NCBI GenBank assembly: GCA_036562495.1
Contig: DATCKA010000053.1
Coordinates: 1-22,832, forward strand
Source: Geochorda sp036562495
GTDB lineage: Bacteria; Bacillota; Limnochordia; Limnochordales; Geochordaceae
DNA: 22,832 nt
Direction: 5' to 3'
The stretch's first letter is position 1, and every line of letters starts with the position of its first letter. The position numbers and the translations under genes are program-made. Under the pieces are notes generated by a model. It did not search any database and was not told where the DNA came from. It was given only the letters and a program-made list of their open reading frames with translations. Of this stretch, positions 1 to 7,141 are shown one piece after another.

Positions 1-273
1 CTCGGTGGTCGTGCCGCTGCGGCTGATGAGGAGGGCGCTCTCGCCGGCGCGAGGCCGGTAGACGGAGGCCGGGACGGCCCGAGCCGGGACGGCCAGGCGC
101 TCCTCGAGGTAGGCAGCGGCCGCGAGGCCCACGTAGTAAGAGGAGCCGGCCCCGACGATCGCGACGGGTCGCTGCAGCAGGCCCCTCACCGACTCTGCTC
201 GCGCCGAGGCCAACGCGAGGACCTGCCGCCACTGACCGGGCTGGGCCAGGATCTCGATGGCGGTCTTGTGCAT
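1..273 (-). CDS. AgaS-like SIS-domain sugar-phosphate isomerase/deaminase (partial)
   Basis: The first 91 residues of a protein are visible; the rest lies beyond the window edge. The N-terminus (HKTAIEILAQPGQWRQ) resembles the opening of AgaS-type proteins, and the SIS (sugar isomerase) phosphosugar-binding fold follows, with VAIVGAGSSYYVGLAAAAYLE around residues 38-58 and the second strand motif LLISRSGTTTE at the cut end. AgaS-type enzymes convert galactosamine-6-phosphate to tagatose-6-phosphate with loss of ammonia; other SIS proteins act on fructosamine or glucosamine phosphates, so the substrate is open. The ATG at 273 has GGAG 7-10 nt upstream. The gene diverges from a DeoR regulator and lies near a LacD-type aldolase, which favours a hexosamine or tagatose-type pathway. 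SIS membership is near certain; the AgaS subtype is probable. Confidence 0.85.
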   Translation of the reverse strand, partial: MHKTAIEILAQPGQWRQVLALASARAESVRGLLQRPVAIVGAGSSYYVGLAAAAYLEERLAVPARAVPASVYRPRAGESALLISRSGTTTE

Positions 274-319
274 GGCAGGCTCCGCCCCCCGACCGGACCC
301 TGTGACGCCCACCGACGTC

Positions 320-348
320 ATGCTACCCCACCCTCGCTCACGAGTCAA
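320..348 (-). promoter_or_regulatory. Predicted sigma-A promoter of the SIS-domain gene
   Basis: On the minus strand TTGACT (348-343) is separated by exactly 17 nt from TAGCAT (325-320), followed about 45 nt later by the ATG at 273. The -35 matches consensus at five of six positions and the -10 at four of six. It is one of the few AT-enriched spots in the region. Confidence 0.6.
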
Positions 349-365
349 CACGCACGTGCACGGTT

Positions 366-397
366 ATGATCGCACATCGACAGCTACATGCATGATC
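366..397. promoter_or_regulatory. Candidate DeoR operator (direct repeat of ATGATC)
   Basis: ATGATC occurs at 366-371 and again at 392-397, 26 bp apart in the same orientation, between the -35 boxes of the two divergent promoters. DeoR/GlpR proteins commonly bind repeated short sites in such positions. An 8-bp palindrome GCACGTGC at 352-359 is a rival operator. The assignment rests on position and repetition only. Confidence 0.35.
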
Positions 398-426
398 TTG
401 CTCGCTATGCCCGTCCGTGATAGAGT
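398..426 (+). promoter_or_regulatory. Predicted sigma-A promoter of the DeoR-family regulator
   Basis: TTGCTC (398-403), a 17-nt spacer and TAGAGT (421-426) precede the ATG at 445, giving a very short 5' leader of roughly 10 nt. The second ATGATC copy abuts the -35, so a bound regulator could block this promoter as well as the divergent one. Confidence 0.5.
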
Positions 427-444
427 GCCTGCGGTGCACCCCGG

Positions 445-1200
445 ATGCTGAAGGCCGAGCGGCACGACCACATCCTGAGCGAGCTGGCGCGGCGGGGCGC
501 GGTGGGCGTCGAGGAGATGGCCACAGTGCTGGGCGTCTCGACGGCCACGGTGCGGCGCGACCTGGCCGAGCTCGAGCAGCAGGGGCTCCTGCGCCGTACC
601 CACGGCGGCGCCACGCTGCTGGAGGATCACGACGAGCTCCCCTACCGCTTCAAGGTGACTGCCCTGCTCCCTGAGAAGCGCCGCATCGGCGCCACAGCCG
701 CGGCCATGATCAAGGACGGACAGGTCATCGCCTGCACCGGGGGGACCACCGTCACGCAGGTGATCAAGGCGCTGCGCAACAAGCGCGTCACCGTCGTCAC
801 CAACGCCGTCAACGTGGCAGCCGAGCTGGCCTCGGCGCCGGGCGTCGAGGTGATCGTGTCGGGCGGGCGGCTGCGGTCCCAGTCCTACGAGATGGTGGGC
901 CACGTGGCGGAGCGCACCATCCGGGAGTTCGTGGCCGACGTGGTCATCATCGGGGTCGATGGCCTCTCGCTCGAGTACGGGCTGACCACGTTCAGCCACG
1001 AGGAGGCCCAGGTCAACCGCGCGTTCATCGAGCAGGGGCGGGAGACCTGGGTCGTCGCGGACCATACCAAGCTGGGGCGAGTGACGCCGGCGGTCATCGC
1101 GCCCATCGATCGGATCCGGTGCCTGATCACCGACGCGGCGGCGTCGCCCGACTTCCTGCGGGCGGTCGAGGCCAGAGGCGTGCGCACGGTCACGGCCTGA
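445..1200 (+). CDS. DeoR/GlpR-family transcriptional regulator of sugar metabolism
   Basis: This 251-residue protein has the full DeoR architecture at the usual family length. Residues 6-57 form the N-terminal winged helix-turn-helix, with the recognition helix VSTATVRRDLAELEQQGLL and the wing RTHGGA that is typical of the family. From about residue 72 the DeoRC sensor domain follows; it has a ribose-5-phosphate-isomerase-like fold and includes the phosphosugar-binding loop CTGGTTVTQV, equivalent to the usual DAGSTT. Such regulators are normally repressors released by a phosphorylated sugar intermediate. The gene diverges from the SIS-domain gene and is followed after 90 nt by a LacD-type aldolase, so it most likely controls that pathway and itself. 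The effector may be a ketohexose phosphate, which is inference. The start at 445 agrees with the family N-terminus, though the SD is weak. Confidence 0.9.
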   Translation: MLKAERHDHILSELARRGAVGVEEMATVLGVSTATVRRDLAELEQQGLLRRTHGGATLLEDHDELPYRFKVTALLPEKRRIGATAAAMIKDGQVIACTGGTTVTQVIKALRNKRVTVVTNAVNVAAELASAPGVEVIVSGGRLRSQSYEMVGHVAERTIREFVADVVIIGVDGLSLEYGLTTFSHEEAQVNRAFIEQGRETWVVADHTKLGRVTPAVIAPIDRIRCLITDAAASPDFLRAVEARGVRTVTA

Positions 1201-1259
1201 ATGCATGGCCACGGCCTGAGCGCACGGTGGCGGCCCGAGCGCACGTTCACGCCCTTGGC
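1184..1259 (+). repeat. Degenerate 19-bp tandem repeat, four units
   Basis: Four consecutive 19-bp units begin at 1184, 1203, 1222 and 1241, with consensus GCACGGTCACGGCCTGAGC. Unit 2 matches unit 1 at 15 of 19 positions, unit 3 matches either at 14, and unit 4 matches unit 1 at 13. The array starts inside the last codons of the DeoR gene, includes its TGA, and fills most of the leader of the aldolase gene. The period is not a multiple of three, so it does not encode a peptide repeat. Confidence 0.65.
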
Positions 1260-1290
1260 GGACGGCACGGCCGGAGAGGAGGCCCCATCG

Positions 1291-2319
1291 ATGACGACAC
1301 AGAGGCGGCGGCTCAGCGTGGGCAAGATGCGAGGGCTCCGGCAGATCTCGAGCCCGGAAGGCCTCGTGCTGCTGGCGGCGATGGATCACCGGGGCAACCT
1401 GCGGCGAGCCTTAGCTCCCGAGGCACCCGAGTCGGTCGGCGACGAGGAGATGGCCGCCATCAAGGTGAACCTGGCCCGGGCCCTGGCTTCCGCGGAGGCC
1501 GGGGGCACAGGGGTGACGGGGGTGCTGGTCGACGTCGAGTACGGCTACCGTCCCCTGGTCTACACGGGCGTCCTGCCGGGCCACGTGGGCGCGCTGGTCT
1601 CCATCGAGAAGACGGGTTACGTGCGCCGGCCCGACGGCCGGGTGACCGAGCTCCTGCCCGGGCTCGACCCGGGCAAGCTGCGGCGGATGGGCGCCTCGGG
1701 CGTCAAGCTCCTCGTCTACTACCACCCGAGGGCCACCACGGCTCCCCAGCAGCGCGAGCTGGTCCAGCGGGTGGCCGAGGCGTGTCGGCAGCACGACGTG
1801 CTCTTCGTCGTCGAGGCCCTCTCCTACCCTCTCGACCCCGGCCAGGAGAAGACCAGCCCCGCCTTTCTCGCCGAGAAGCCCGACATCGTCGCACAGACGG
1901 CGGCGGACCTGACGGGCGACGGGGTCGACCTCTTCAAGGCGGAGTTTCCCGGCGCGGTGCCCGAGGACGGCCGAATCGGCGACGCCGAGCGCCAGCGGCT
2001 GCTGGAGGCCTGTCGGGCCCTCGATGCGGCCAGCCGGGCGCCGTGGGTGCTGCTGTCGGAGGGCGTCAGCTTCGAGGCTTTCTGCACCCAGGTCGAGATC
2101 GCCGGCCAGGCAGGGGCCAGCGGGTTTATGGTCGGCCGGGCGGTCTGGAAGGACTGCGTCGTGCGCGACGGCGAGTTGCGCCGGCGGCTGCTGGCGGAGC
2201 GGGCGACGCCTCGTATGCGCCACCTGAGCGAACTGGCCCGCCGCCACTGTCGGCCGTGGACCGAGCGGATCGACACGACGCCGCCGCCGGTCGAGGCCGA
2301 CTGGTACGCGCGATACTGA
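1291..2319 (+). CDS. Class I aldolase of the LacD/YihT type (tagatose-bisphosphate aldolase-like)
   Basis: The 342-residue product follows the LacD fold along its length: MDHRGNLRR (31-39, cf. DQRGALKK), LVDVEYGYR (79-87), EKTGY (106-110), GASGVKLLVYYH (134-145) with the predicted Schiff-base lysine K139, FVVEALSYP, FKAEFPG, LLSEGVS and finally GFMVGRAVWKD. LacD cleaves tagatose-1,6-bisphosphate to dihydroxyacetone phosphate and glyceraldehyde-3-phosphate. The C-terminal third (PWVLLSEGV, GASGFMVGRAVW) also closely resembles YihT, which cleaves sulfofructose-1-phosphate, so the substrate is not fixed by sequence alone. The ATG at 1291 has GGAGAGGAGG 8 nt upstream; the frame is open back to 1201 but that extension is made of the tandem repeat and has no family match. 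It probably acts downstream of the SIS enzyme. No PfkB-type kinase is in view. Confidence 0.85.
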   Translation: MTTQRRRLSVGKMRGLRQISSPEGLVLLAAMDHRGNLRRALAPEAPESVGDEEMAAIKVNLARALASAEAGGTGVTGVLVDVEYGYRPLVYTGVLPGHVGALVSIEKTGYVRRPDGRVTELLPGLDPGKLRRMGASGVKLLVYYHPRATTAPQQRELVQRVAEACRQHDVLFVVEALSYPLDPGQEKTSPAFLAEKPDIVAQTAADLTGDGVDLFKAEFPGAVPEDGRIGDAERQRLLEACRALDAASRAPWVLLSEGVSFEAFCTQVEIAGQAGASGFMVGRAVWKDCVVRDGELRRRLLAERATPRMRHLSELARRHCRPWTERIDTTPPPVEADWYARY

Positions 2320-2374
2320 ACCGGCAACCGGTCGAGTCCCAACAGTACGTTCGCTGCTTCTGGACTGACGCCAA

Positions 2375-2400
2375 GGGGGCAGGCCCGCTGCCTGTCCCCC
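2375..2400 (+). terminator. Strong hairpin downstream of the aldolase, possible terminator
   Basis: GGGGGCAGGC (2375-2384) pairs with GCCTGTCCCCC (2390-2400) with one bulged T and a 5-nt loop. It sits 56 nt after the aldolase stop and before the AT-rich promoter of the next operon. No clear U-tract follows, only TCTCGC, so termination would be weak or factor-assisted. A smaller stem, ACCGG-CAA-CCGGT, lies at 2320-2332. Confidence 0.45.
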
Positions 2401-2490
2401 TCTCGCGCTGGCATGTTCTTTCGCGCCCCAAACCGGCGCCTTCCCCGCCACACCAGGCAACATCCAGGCCATTCGGAAAGGTGCCGCACC

Positions 2491-2520
2491 CATTTGTAAG
2501 ACATGTTTATTAAAGCAAAC
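2491..2520. promoter_or_regulatory. Candidate upstream operator of the ROK regulator
   Basis: CATTTGTAAG at 2491-2500 echoes CATTTTGTAAAG at 2565-2576, about 74 bp downstream. It runs into GTTT-N8-AAAC (2505-2520), an imperfect inverted repeat like the AT-rich sites bound by NagC/XylR-type ROK repressors. It lies just upstream of the -35 box. The call is positional and by resemblance. Confidence 0.35.
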
Positions 2521-2522
2521 GG

Positions 2523-2551
2523 TTGACGGGAGTCATTCCGGGCGATAAAGT
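2523..2551 (+). promoter_or_regulatory. Predicted sigma-A promoter of the mannoside operon
   Basis: TTGACG (2523-2528), a 17-nt spacer and TAAAGT (2546-2551) lie in a conspicuously AT-rich patch of otherwise very GC-rich DNA. The predicted start of transcription near 2558 gives a leader of about 48 nt to the GTG at 2606. This is the only obvious promoter for the nine genes that follow. Confidence 0.6.
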
Positions 2552-2570
2552 GGGTTTGCGGGGACATTTT

Positions 2571-2585
2571 GTAAAGGTACTTTAC
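2571..2585. promoter_or_regulatory. Perfect 6-3-6 palindrome, likely ROK-repressor operator
   Basis: GTAAAG-gta-CTTTAC is a perfect inverted repeat between the predicted transcription start and the repressor's start codon. A repressor bound here would block the promoter or the elongating polymerase. The first gene of the operon encodes a ROK repressor, so autoregulation is the simplest reading. Confidence 0.55.
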
Positions 2586-2605
2586 GATTACGCCGGGGTG
2601 CGCAC

Positions 2606-3823
2606 GTGATACGTGACCGACACACCGCCCTGGTGCTGGAGCTGCTGCGCCGACGTCGCCGCATGACTCGATCCCAGCTGGTGCGGGCGACGGGGCTCAG
2701 CGTCCCCACCATCTCCTCCATCCTGCGTGGACTCGAGCAGCGTCACCTGGTGGCCCGCACGGAGGCGGCGGCCGGTAGCCGGGGTCGCAAGGCCGAGGTC
2801 TTCGAGCTCGCGCAGTCCGCATGCCACGCCTTGGCCGTGCACGTGGCCGTGCAGTCGATTTCAGTCGCGGTAGTCGACCTCGGAGGCTCCATCCGGCTCC
2901 GCAAGACCGTCCCCGCCCGCTACCTCGAGACCGGCGAACCCTTCGTGCGCCAGGTGGCCGAAGTGACCCGCGAGGCGGTCCAGGAGGCCGCCGACCGCGG
3001 CCTGCGTCTGGACGGCGTCGGGGTCAGCTTCCCCGGCGTGGTCGACGAGGAGAGCCGGATCAGCCTGGCCCCCAACATCGGAGGCGAGGGGCTCGACCTC
3101 GTGGGGCCACTGCGGGAGGCGGCCGGGGGCCTGCCGGTCTTCGTCGACAACGACGCACGCCTCGGGACGCTGGCCGAGGTCTGGTGGGGGACGGAGCCCC
3201 CGCCGCCCACGGTGGTCTTCATCATGGCCGACTACGGCGTCGGCGCCGGCATCGCCGTGGACGGCAAGGTGCTGCGAGGCAAGGACTCGGCGGCGGGCGA
3301 CATCGGTCACGCCGTGATCGATCCCGGCGGCGAGCGCTGCCGCTGCGGGCAGTTCGGCTGTCTCGAGACGTTCGTCTCCTTCCCCGCCCTGCTGCGGCGC
3401 ATCGAGCGCAGCTCCCGCCTGGGCAGGCCCACGTCGCTGCTGCCCGAGGGCGCCCGGGCGCTCGACGCGCCGTCGCTCGACCGCATCGTCGACGCGGCGC
3501 TGGCCGGCGACCAGGTGGCGCGCGACGCCCTCATCGACGCCGGCCGCTACCTGGCCACCGCCGTCAGCATCGTCAACGTGCTGGTGGCGCCGGACGTGGT
3601 CTACCTCGGCGGCACCATCAGCCGGGCCTTCGAGATCGTGGCCGGCCCCATCGAGGAGATCCTGCACAACCGCGGGCCCGAGCTTCACCGCAGGGGCGCC
3701 CGCGTCGTGCCGGCGACCTTCCGGGAGAGCAACAGCCTCATGGGGGCAGCGGCGCTGGTGCATCAGCACTGCCTCGAGCAAGCCGGGCTCCGCGGGCAGA
3801 CGACGGGTGGCGCACGGCGGTGA
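2606..3823 (+). CDS. ROK-family transcriptional repressor (NagC/XylR type)
   Basis: A 405-residue protein with an N-terminal winged helix-turn-helix (about residues 8-50; MTRSQLVRATGLSVPTISSILRGLE) fused to a ROK sugar-binding domain. The ROK part keeps VVDLGGSI (89-96), FVDNDARLGTLAE (179-191), GVGAGIAVDGK, the sugar-contacting motif GDIGH (231-235) and the zinc motif CRCGQFGCLE (245-254). Length and layout are those of NagC, Mlc and XylR, which repress sugar operons until a sugar or sugar phosphate binds. The GTG at 2606 has GGGG about 6 nt upstream and a perfect palindrome sits 20 nt before it. The gene leads the operon, so it probably represses itself and the glycosidase and transport genes. 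The inducer is likely mannose, a mannoside or a phosphate of these; that is inferred from the neighbours. Confidence 0.92.
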   Translation: MIRDRHTALVLELLRRRRRMTRSQLVRATGLSVPTISSILRGLEQRHLVARTEAAAGSRGRKAEVFELAQSACHALAVHVAVQSISVAVVDLGGSIRLRKTVPARYLETGEPFVRQVAEVTREAVQEAADRGLRLDGVGVSFPGVVDEESRISLAPNIGGEGLDLVGPLREAAGGLPVFVDNDARLGTLAEVWWGTEPPPPTVVFIMADYGVGAGIAVDGKVLRGKDSAAGDIGHAVIDPGGERCRCGQFGCLETFVSFPALLRRIERSSRLGRPTSLLPEGARALDAPSLDRIVDAALAGDQVARDALIDAGRYLATAVSIVNVLVAPDVVYLGGTISRAFEIVAGPIEEILHNRGPELHRRGARVVPATFRESNSLMGAAALVHQHCLEQAGLRGQTTGGARR

Positions 3824-3830
3824 GGCAACG

Positions 3831-6800
3831 TTGAGCGTTACGACAGGACAGGGCTCCTCCAGGACCACGGCGCCCGGGCAATTGATGGTGCGGCCCCTGC
3901 CGCTGGTACGGCAAGCGCCTGGCGGTCTGCGGCAGGTCGTCGAACTGGCCTGGCCCCACGTCCGCTCCGAGGCCGTGTTGCGCCGGTCCCGCCTGCTCGT
4001 CCAGGGCGACGGCGAGGAGCGCGAGTGGAGCGGCGAGGAGCTCCTTGCGCGTCGGGTCGCCGAGGGGCCCGACGATACCGCAGCGGGCGAGGGCTCCTGT
4101 GGGGAGTCCCCTGTCTGGGTGCGGATCGACGTGCCCGCCTGCCTCGCCGAGACGCCCGAGCGAGGGCGGTACGAGCGGCGCTTCCGCATCACCTGGTGGC
4201 TCGAAGGCGACGGCGACGACGGGCCGGTCGCGCACGGGGCGGCACCCGATGGGGCGCAGGCATCCTGGGAGGGCGACCTCCCGCCCGTCCAGCCGTGGAC
4301 CGTCTTCGTCGTCTGTCACTCCCACACGGACGTCGGCTTCACCCACCCCGCCTCCGAGGTCGCCCGCATCCACGCCAAGAACCTGGAACTGGCCATGGCC
4401 GCCATCGAGGCCACCGCCGGGTGGCCCGAGCCGGCCCGCTTCCGCTGGACGGTGGAGGCGGCCTGGCAGCTCGAGCACTTCCGCCGCACGGCCACCGGCG
4501 CGGAGATGGACCGGCTCGTGGCCTGCCTGCGGGACGGGAACATCGAGCTTACGGCCCTCTACCTGCACGAACACTTCGACCTCTTGGGCAAGGGCCAGAT
4601 CCGGCGGGTCACCCACGAGGCGGAGCAGTGGCGGCGCCTGGGCGTGCCGGTCGACACGGCGATGATCGCCGACGTCCCGGGCGTGACCCGGGGCATCCTC
4701 CCCGTCTTGCGAGCCGCCGGCGTCCGCTACCTGGCCATGGCGCCCAACAACTTCGCGGCACCCTTTCACGCCTTCGGCCCGCCACCGCGGCCCTTCCGCT
4801 GGCGCGGCCCAGACGACAGCGAGGTCCTGGTCTGGTACACGGGTGACCCGTACTGGGCCTACATCGAGGGCGTCCGGTACGGGCTGCGGGACTCCCTCGC
4901 GACCGCCGAAGTCCGCTTGCCGCGGCACCTGGCCGCGCTCGAGGCGCAGGGCTACCCGTACGCGGCCCTCATGCTCCAGCTGGCCTTCGACAACGACCGA
5001 GTGCACGTGACGCCTGCTGCCGTCTGCCGCGCGTGGGGCGAGTCGTACCGGTGGCCGCGCCTGGTGATGGCCACCCCCCGGATGTTCTTCCGCCACATGG
5101 AGGCCGCCTACGGGGAGGCCTTCCCCGCGGTGGAGGGCGACTGGCCGAGCTACTGGGTCCAGTCGGCCGGGGCATACCCCCGGGAACTCGCAGCGTCGCG
5201 CCGCGCCCACCAGATGCTGGAGGACGCCGAGCACGTCGCCACTCTCGCGGACGCCGCCAACGAGGCCTACCGCTACCCCCACGATGTCATCGACCAGGCC
5301 TACCGGGACCTGCTGACCTTCGACGAGCACAGCGGTCTCGGTGGCCTCTGGGTGGTACACAGCCAGCGCAAGCGAGAGCAGGCCGACCGTGAGGGCCTCG
5401 CCTACCTCAAGCGGCCCCTGGAAGCCATTCCCCGCCTGCTGGACGAGGCGGTCGAGGCCCTGTCGGAGAAGGTGCAACCACACGACAACGGGAGCGTGCT
5501 GGTCATCAACCCCACCGCCCTGCCCGTGAAGGCGCCGGCCGTGCTGCGGCTGGACCCGGCGGCGGGCGGCAACATCTCCCGTGCCGACCGCCTGCCCGGC
5601 TGGCAGGAGCTCCCCGGGCCCTGGCCCATGGCCGATGCGGCTCAGGCGAGCCCCGGCCAGCGCTACTGGCTCAAGGTGGTCGAGGTGCCGCCCGGCGGTC
5701 TCCTCCGCTTGCCGTTCGAGCCGATGGCCGGTGGCCAGGGCTCCGTTGATGACACGGGCCGGCTCGAGGCGGCGCCGGATCGGCTGGCCAACGAGAGGAT
5801 CGAGGTGCGGCTGGGCGACGACCGGCCCATCGCCTCCATCGTCGATCGGGCCACGGGCGAGCCGTTCGTCGAGGCGGCGCCGCTTCCGTTCGGGGCGGTC
5901 CTGCTGTACCGGCCGGATGACCCCCGTACCATACCGCCCGGCGGCGACTTCCAGGCGCGGCGGGAGCTGTACGAAGGGGTGCCCGTCGAGGGCCGAGTCG
6001 TGCACATGCTGCCGGCCCCCTCGGACGACGGCTCCGGCCGCCGTAGCCTGCCCCTGGCAAGGGAACTGGTGCTGGCAGGGCCGGAGGCGGCCTGCGTCCG
6101 GTGCGCGCAGGCGGACCCAGCCGGGTGGGCCGTCTCGTGGGAGGTGTGGCTCTACCGCGGGTTGCCGCGGGTGGATCTGGTGGTGTCGGTCCAGCGGCCG
6201 CGCCCCGAGGCGTCCGGGCCGACCCCCCGGGACGGAGCCGTGCAGCCAGGAGACCTGCTCTACCTGGCCCTGCCGTTCGCCATGCCCGAGGTCACCATCC
6301 GTCACCAGGTGCCGGGCGGATGGGCGGAGCCCGGTGCCGGCGGCCAGATCCCGGGCAGCTGCATGGACACCTACGCCGTGGCCGACTGGATCCGCCTGAT
6401 CGGCGGCGGCAAGAGCGTGGTCGTCAGCTCCCTCGACGCCCCGCTGGTCGAGTACGACGCCATCCAGGCCGGGCGGTTCTTGCGGGGCGATTGGCGGCCG
6501 ACGTCGGGCCGGCTCTTCTTCCGCCTGGCTCAGGCCTCGGCCCGCTGGGACCACTTGTCCCGGGAGGACCCCGGGCGGCTCACCTTCCGCTTCAGCCTGT
6601 GGCTGCGGACGAGCGTCGTCTCGGACCGCGAGGCGACGGTGGCGGGAGCCGCCGCCCAGCACCCCTTGATCGCCCGCTATCTCCCCTCCGTGCCGCCCAT
6701 CCCCAACGCCTGGCAGCCAGGGCCTCCGCCGCTGGCCTGCGTCGAGGGGACCGACGCGGTGCTCCTCGACGGCCCGGTGCGGCTGCAAGATCCCGGCGCC

Positions 6801-7004
6801 TACCTGCTGTGGCTGGTGGAGACGGCGGGCCGAGCCTGCACGGTCGACGTGGTCTTCCCCCGCTTCACGCTGGCGCGGCTCGAGCGGGCGACGCCCGCAG
6901 GCCACCCGTTGGGCCCCGCCGGCGAGGCCATCGACCCCACCCGATATCGGCTCCGGCTCGCACCGTACCAGGCGGTCGCGCTGCGAGCCACGCTGCTGCG
7001 TTGA
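3831..7004 (+). CDS. Cytoplasmic GH38 alpha-mannosidase-like glycoside hydrolase
   Basis: The product (about 1057 residues) has the GH38 signature VCHSHTDVGF near residues 161-170, whose second His and Asp bind the catalytic zinc. ADVPG near residue 281 supplies the predicted nucleophile Asp, and DEHSG near residue 500 supplies the later zinc-ligand His. GH38 enzymes are retaining alpha-mannosidases; a long beta-rich C-terminal half, as here, is usual. There is no signal peptide, so it should act on imported oligosaccharide. The TTG at 3831 follows GGTGAGG by 5 nt and starts 7 nt after the ROK repressor stop; GTG 3807 and ATG 3885 are in-frame alternatives. It differs strongly from the secreted GH38 encoded at 12550-15471 outside the active-site motifs. 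The exact linkage cleaved cannot be read from sequence. Confidence 0.88.
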   Translation: MSVTTGQGSSRTTAPGQLMVRPLPLVRQAPGGLRQVVELAWPHVRSEAVLRRSRLLVQGDGEEREWSGEELLARRVAEGPDDTAAGEGSCGESPVWVRIDVPACLAETPERGRYERRFRITWWLEGDGDDGPVAHGAAPDGAQASWEGDLPPVQPWTVFVVCHSHTDVGFTHPASEVARIHAKNLELAMAAIEATAGWPEPARFRWTVEAAWQLEHFRRTATGAEMDRLVACLRDGNIELTALYLHEHFDLLGKGQIRRVTHEAEQWRRLGVPVDTAMIADVPGVTRGILPVLRAAGVRYLAMAPNNFAAPFHAFGPPPRPFRWRGPDDSEVLVWYTGDPYWAYIEGVRYGLRDSLATAEVRLPRHLAALEAQGYPYAALMLQLAFDNDRVHVTPAAVCRAWGESYRWPRLVMATPRMFFRHMEAAYGEAFPAVEGDWPSYWVQSAGAYPRELAASRRAHQMLEDAEHVATLADAANEAYRYPHDVIDQAYRDLLTFDEHSGLGGLWVVHSQRKREQADREGLAYLKRPLEAIPRLLDEAVEALSEKVQPHDNGSVLVINPTALPVKAPAVLRLDPAAGGNISRADRLPGWQELPGPWPMADAAQASPGQRYWLKVVEVPPGGLLRLPFEPMAGGQGSVDDTGRLEAAPDRLANERIEVRLGDDRPIASIVDRATGEPFVEAAPLPFGAVLLYRPDDPRTIPPGGDFQARRELYEGVPVEGRVVHMLPAPSDDGSGRRSLPLARELVLAGPEAACVRCAQADPAGWAVSWEVWLYRGLPRVDLVVSVQRPRPEASGPTPRDGAVQPGDLLYLALPFAMPEVTIRHQVPGGWAEPGAGGQIPGSCMDTYAVADWIRLIGGGKSVVVSSLDAPLVEYDAIQAGRFLRGDWRPTSGRLFFRLAQASARWDHLSREDPGRLTFRFSLWLRTSVVSDREATVAGAAAQHPLIARYLPSVPPIPNAWQPGPPPLACVEGTDAVLLDGPVRLQDPGAYLLWLVETAGRACTVDVVFPRFTLARLERATPAGHPLGPAGEAIDPTRYRLRLAPYQAVALRATLLR

Positions 7005-7052
7005 GACCCGACTTGAGCGGAGAGAGGAGGGAGACGGCAAGGGCATCGAGGT

Positions 7053-7064
7053 CACGGATCCGTG
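7053..7064. promoter_or_regulatory. 12-bp perfect palindrome upstream of the binding-protein gene
   Basis: CACGGATCCGTG lies in the 137-nt gap between the GH38 gene and the solute-binding protein gene. Directly downstream CGTCGCATCG is repeated at 7089-7098 and 7101-7110. I see no convincing promoter here. The palindrome could be a regulator site or part of an mRNA processing structure; its role is unknown. Confidence 0.3.
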
Positions 7065-7141
7065 GTGTGGCACCCCGAGGTCGTTGGACGTCGCATCGGT
7101 CGTCGCATCGAGTGTTAGCCCCTGCACGAGGAGGGAGCAGC

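Noticed and set aside
1201..1290. N-terminal extension of the aldolase from ATG 1201
   Set aside because: The extension encodes tandem-repeat-derived sequence with no family match, while ATG 1291 has an excellent ribosome binding site and the right N-terminus.
2412..2500. Short plus-strand open frame (MFFRAPNRR...) in the gap before the ROK repressor
   Set aside because: It has no ribosome binding site, odd composition, and runs into the operator region; not supported as a gene.
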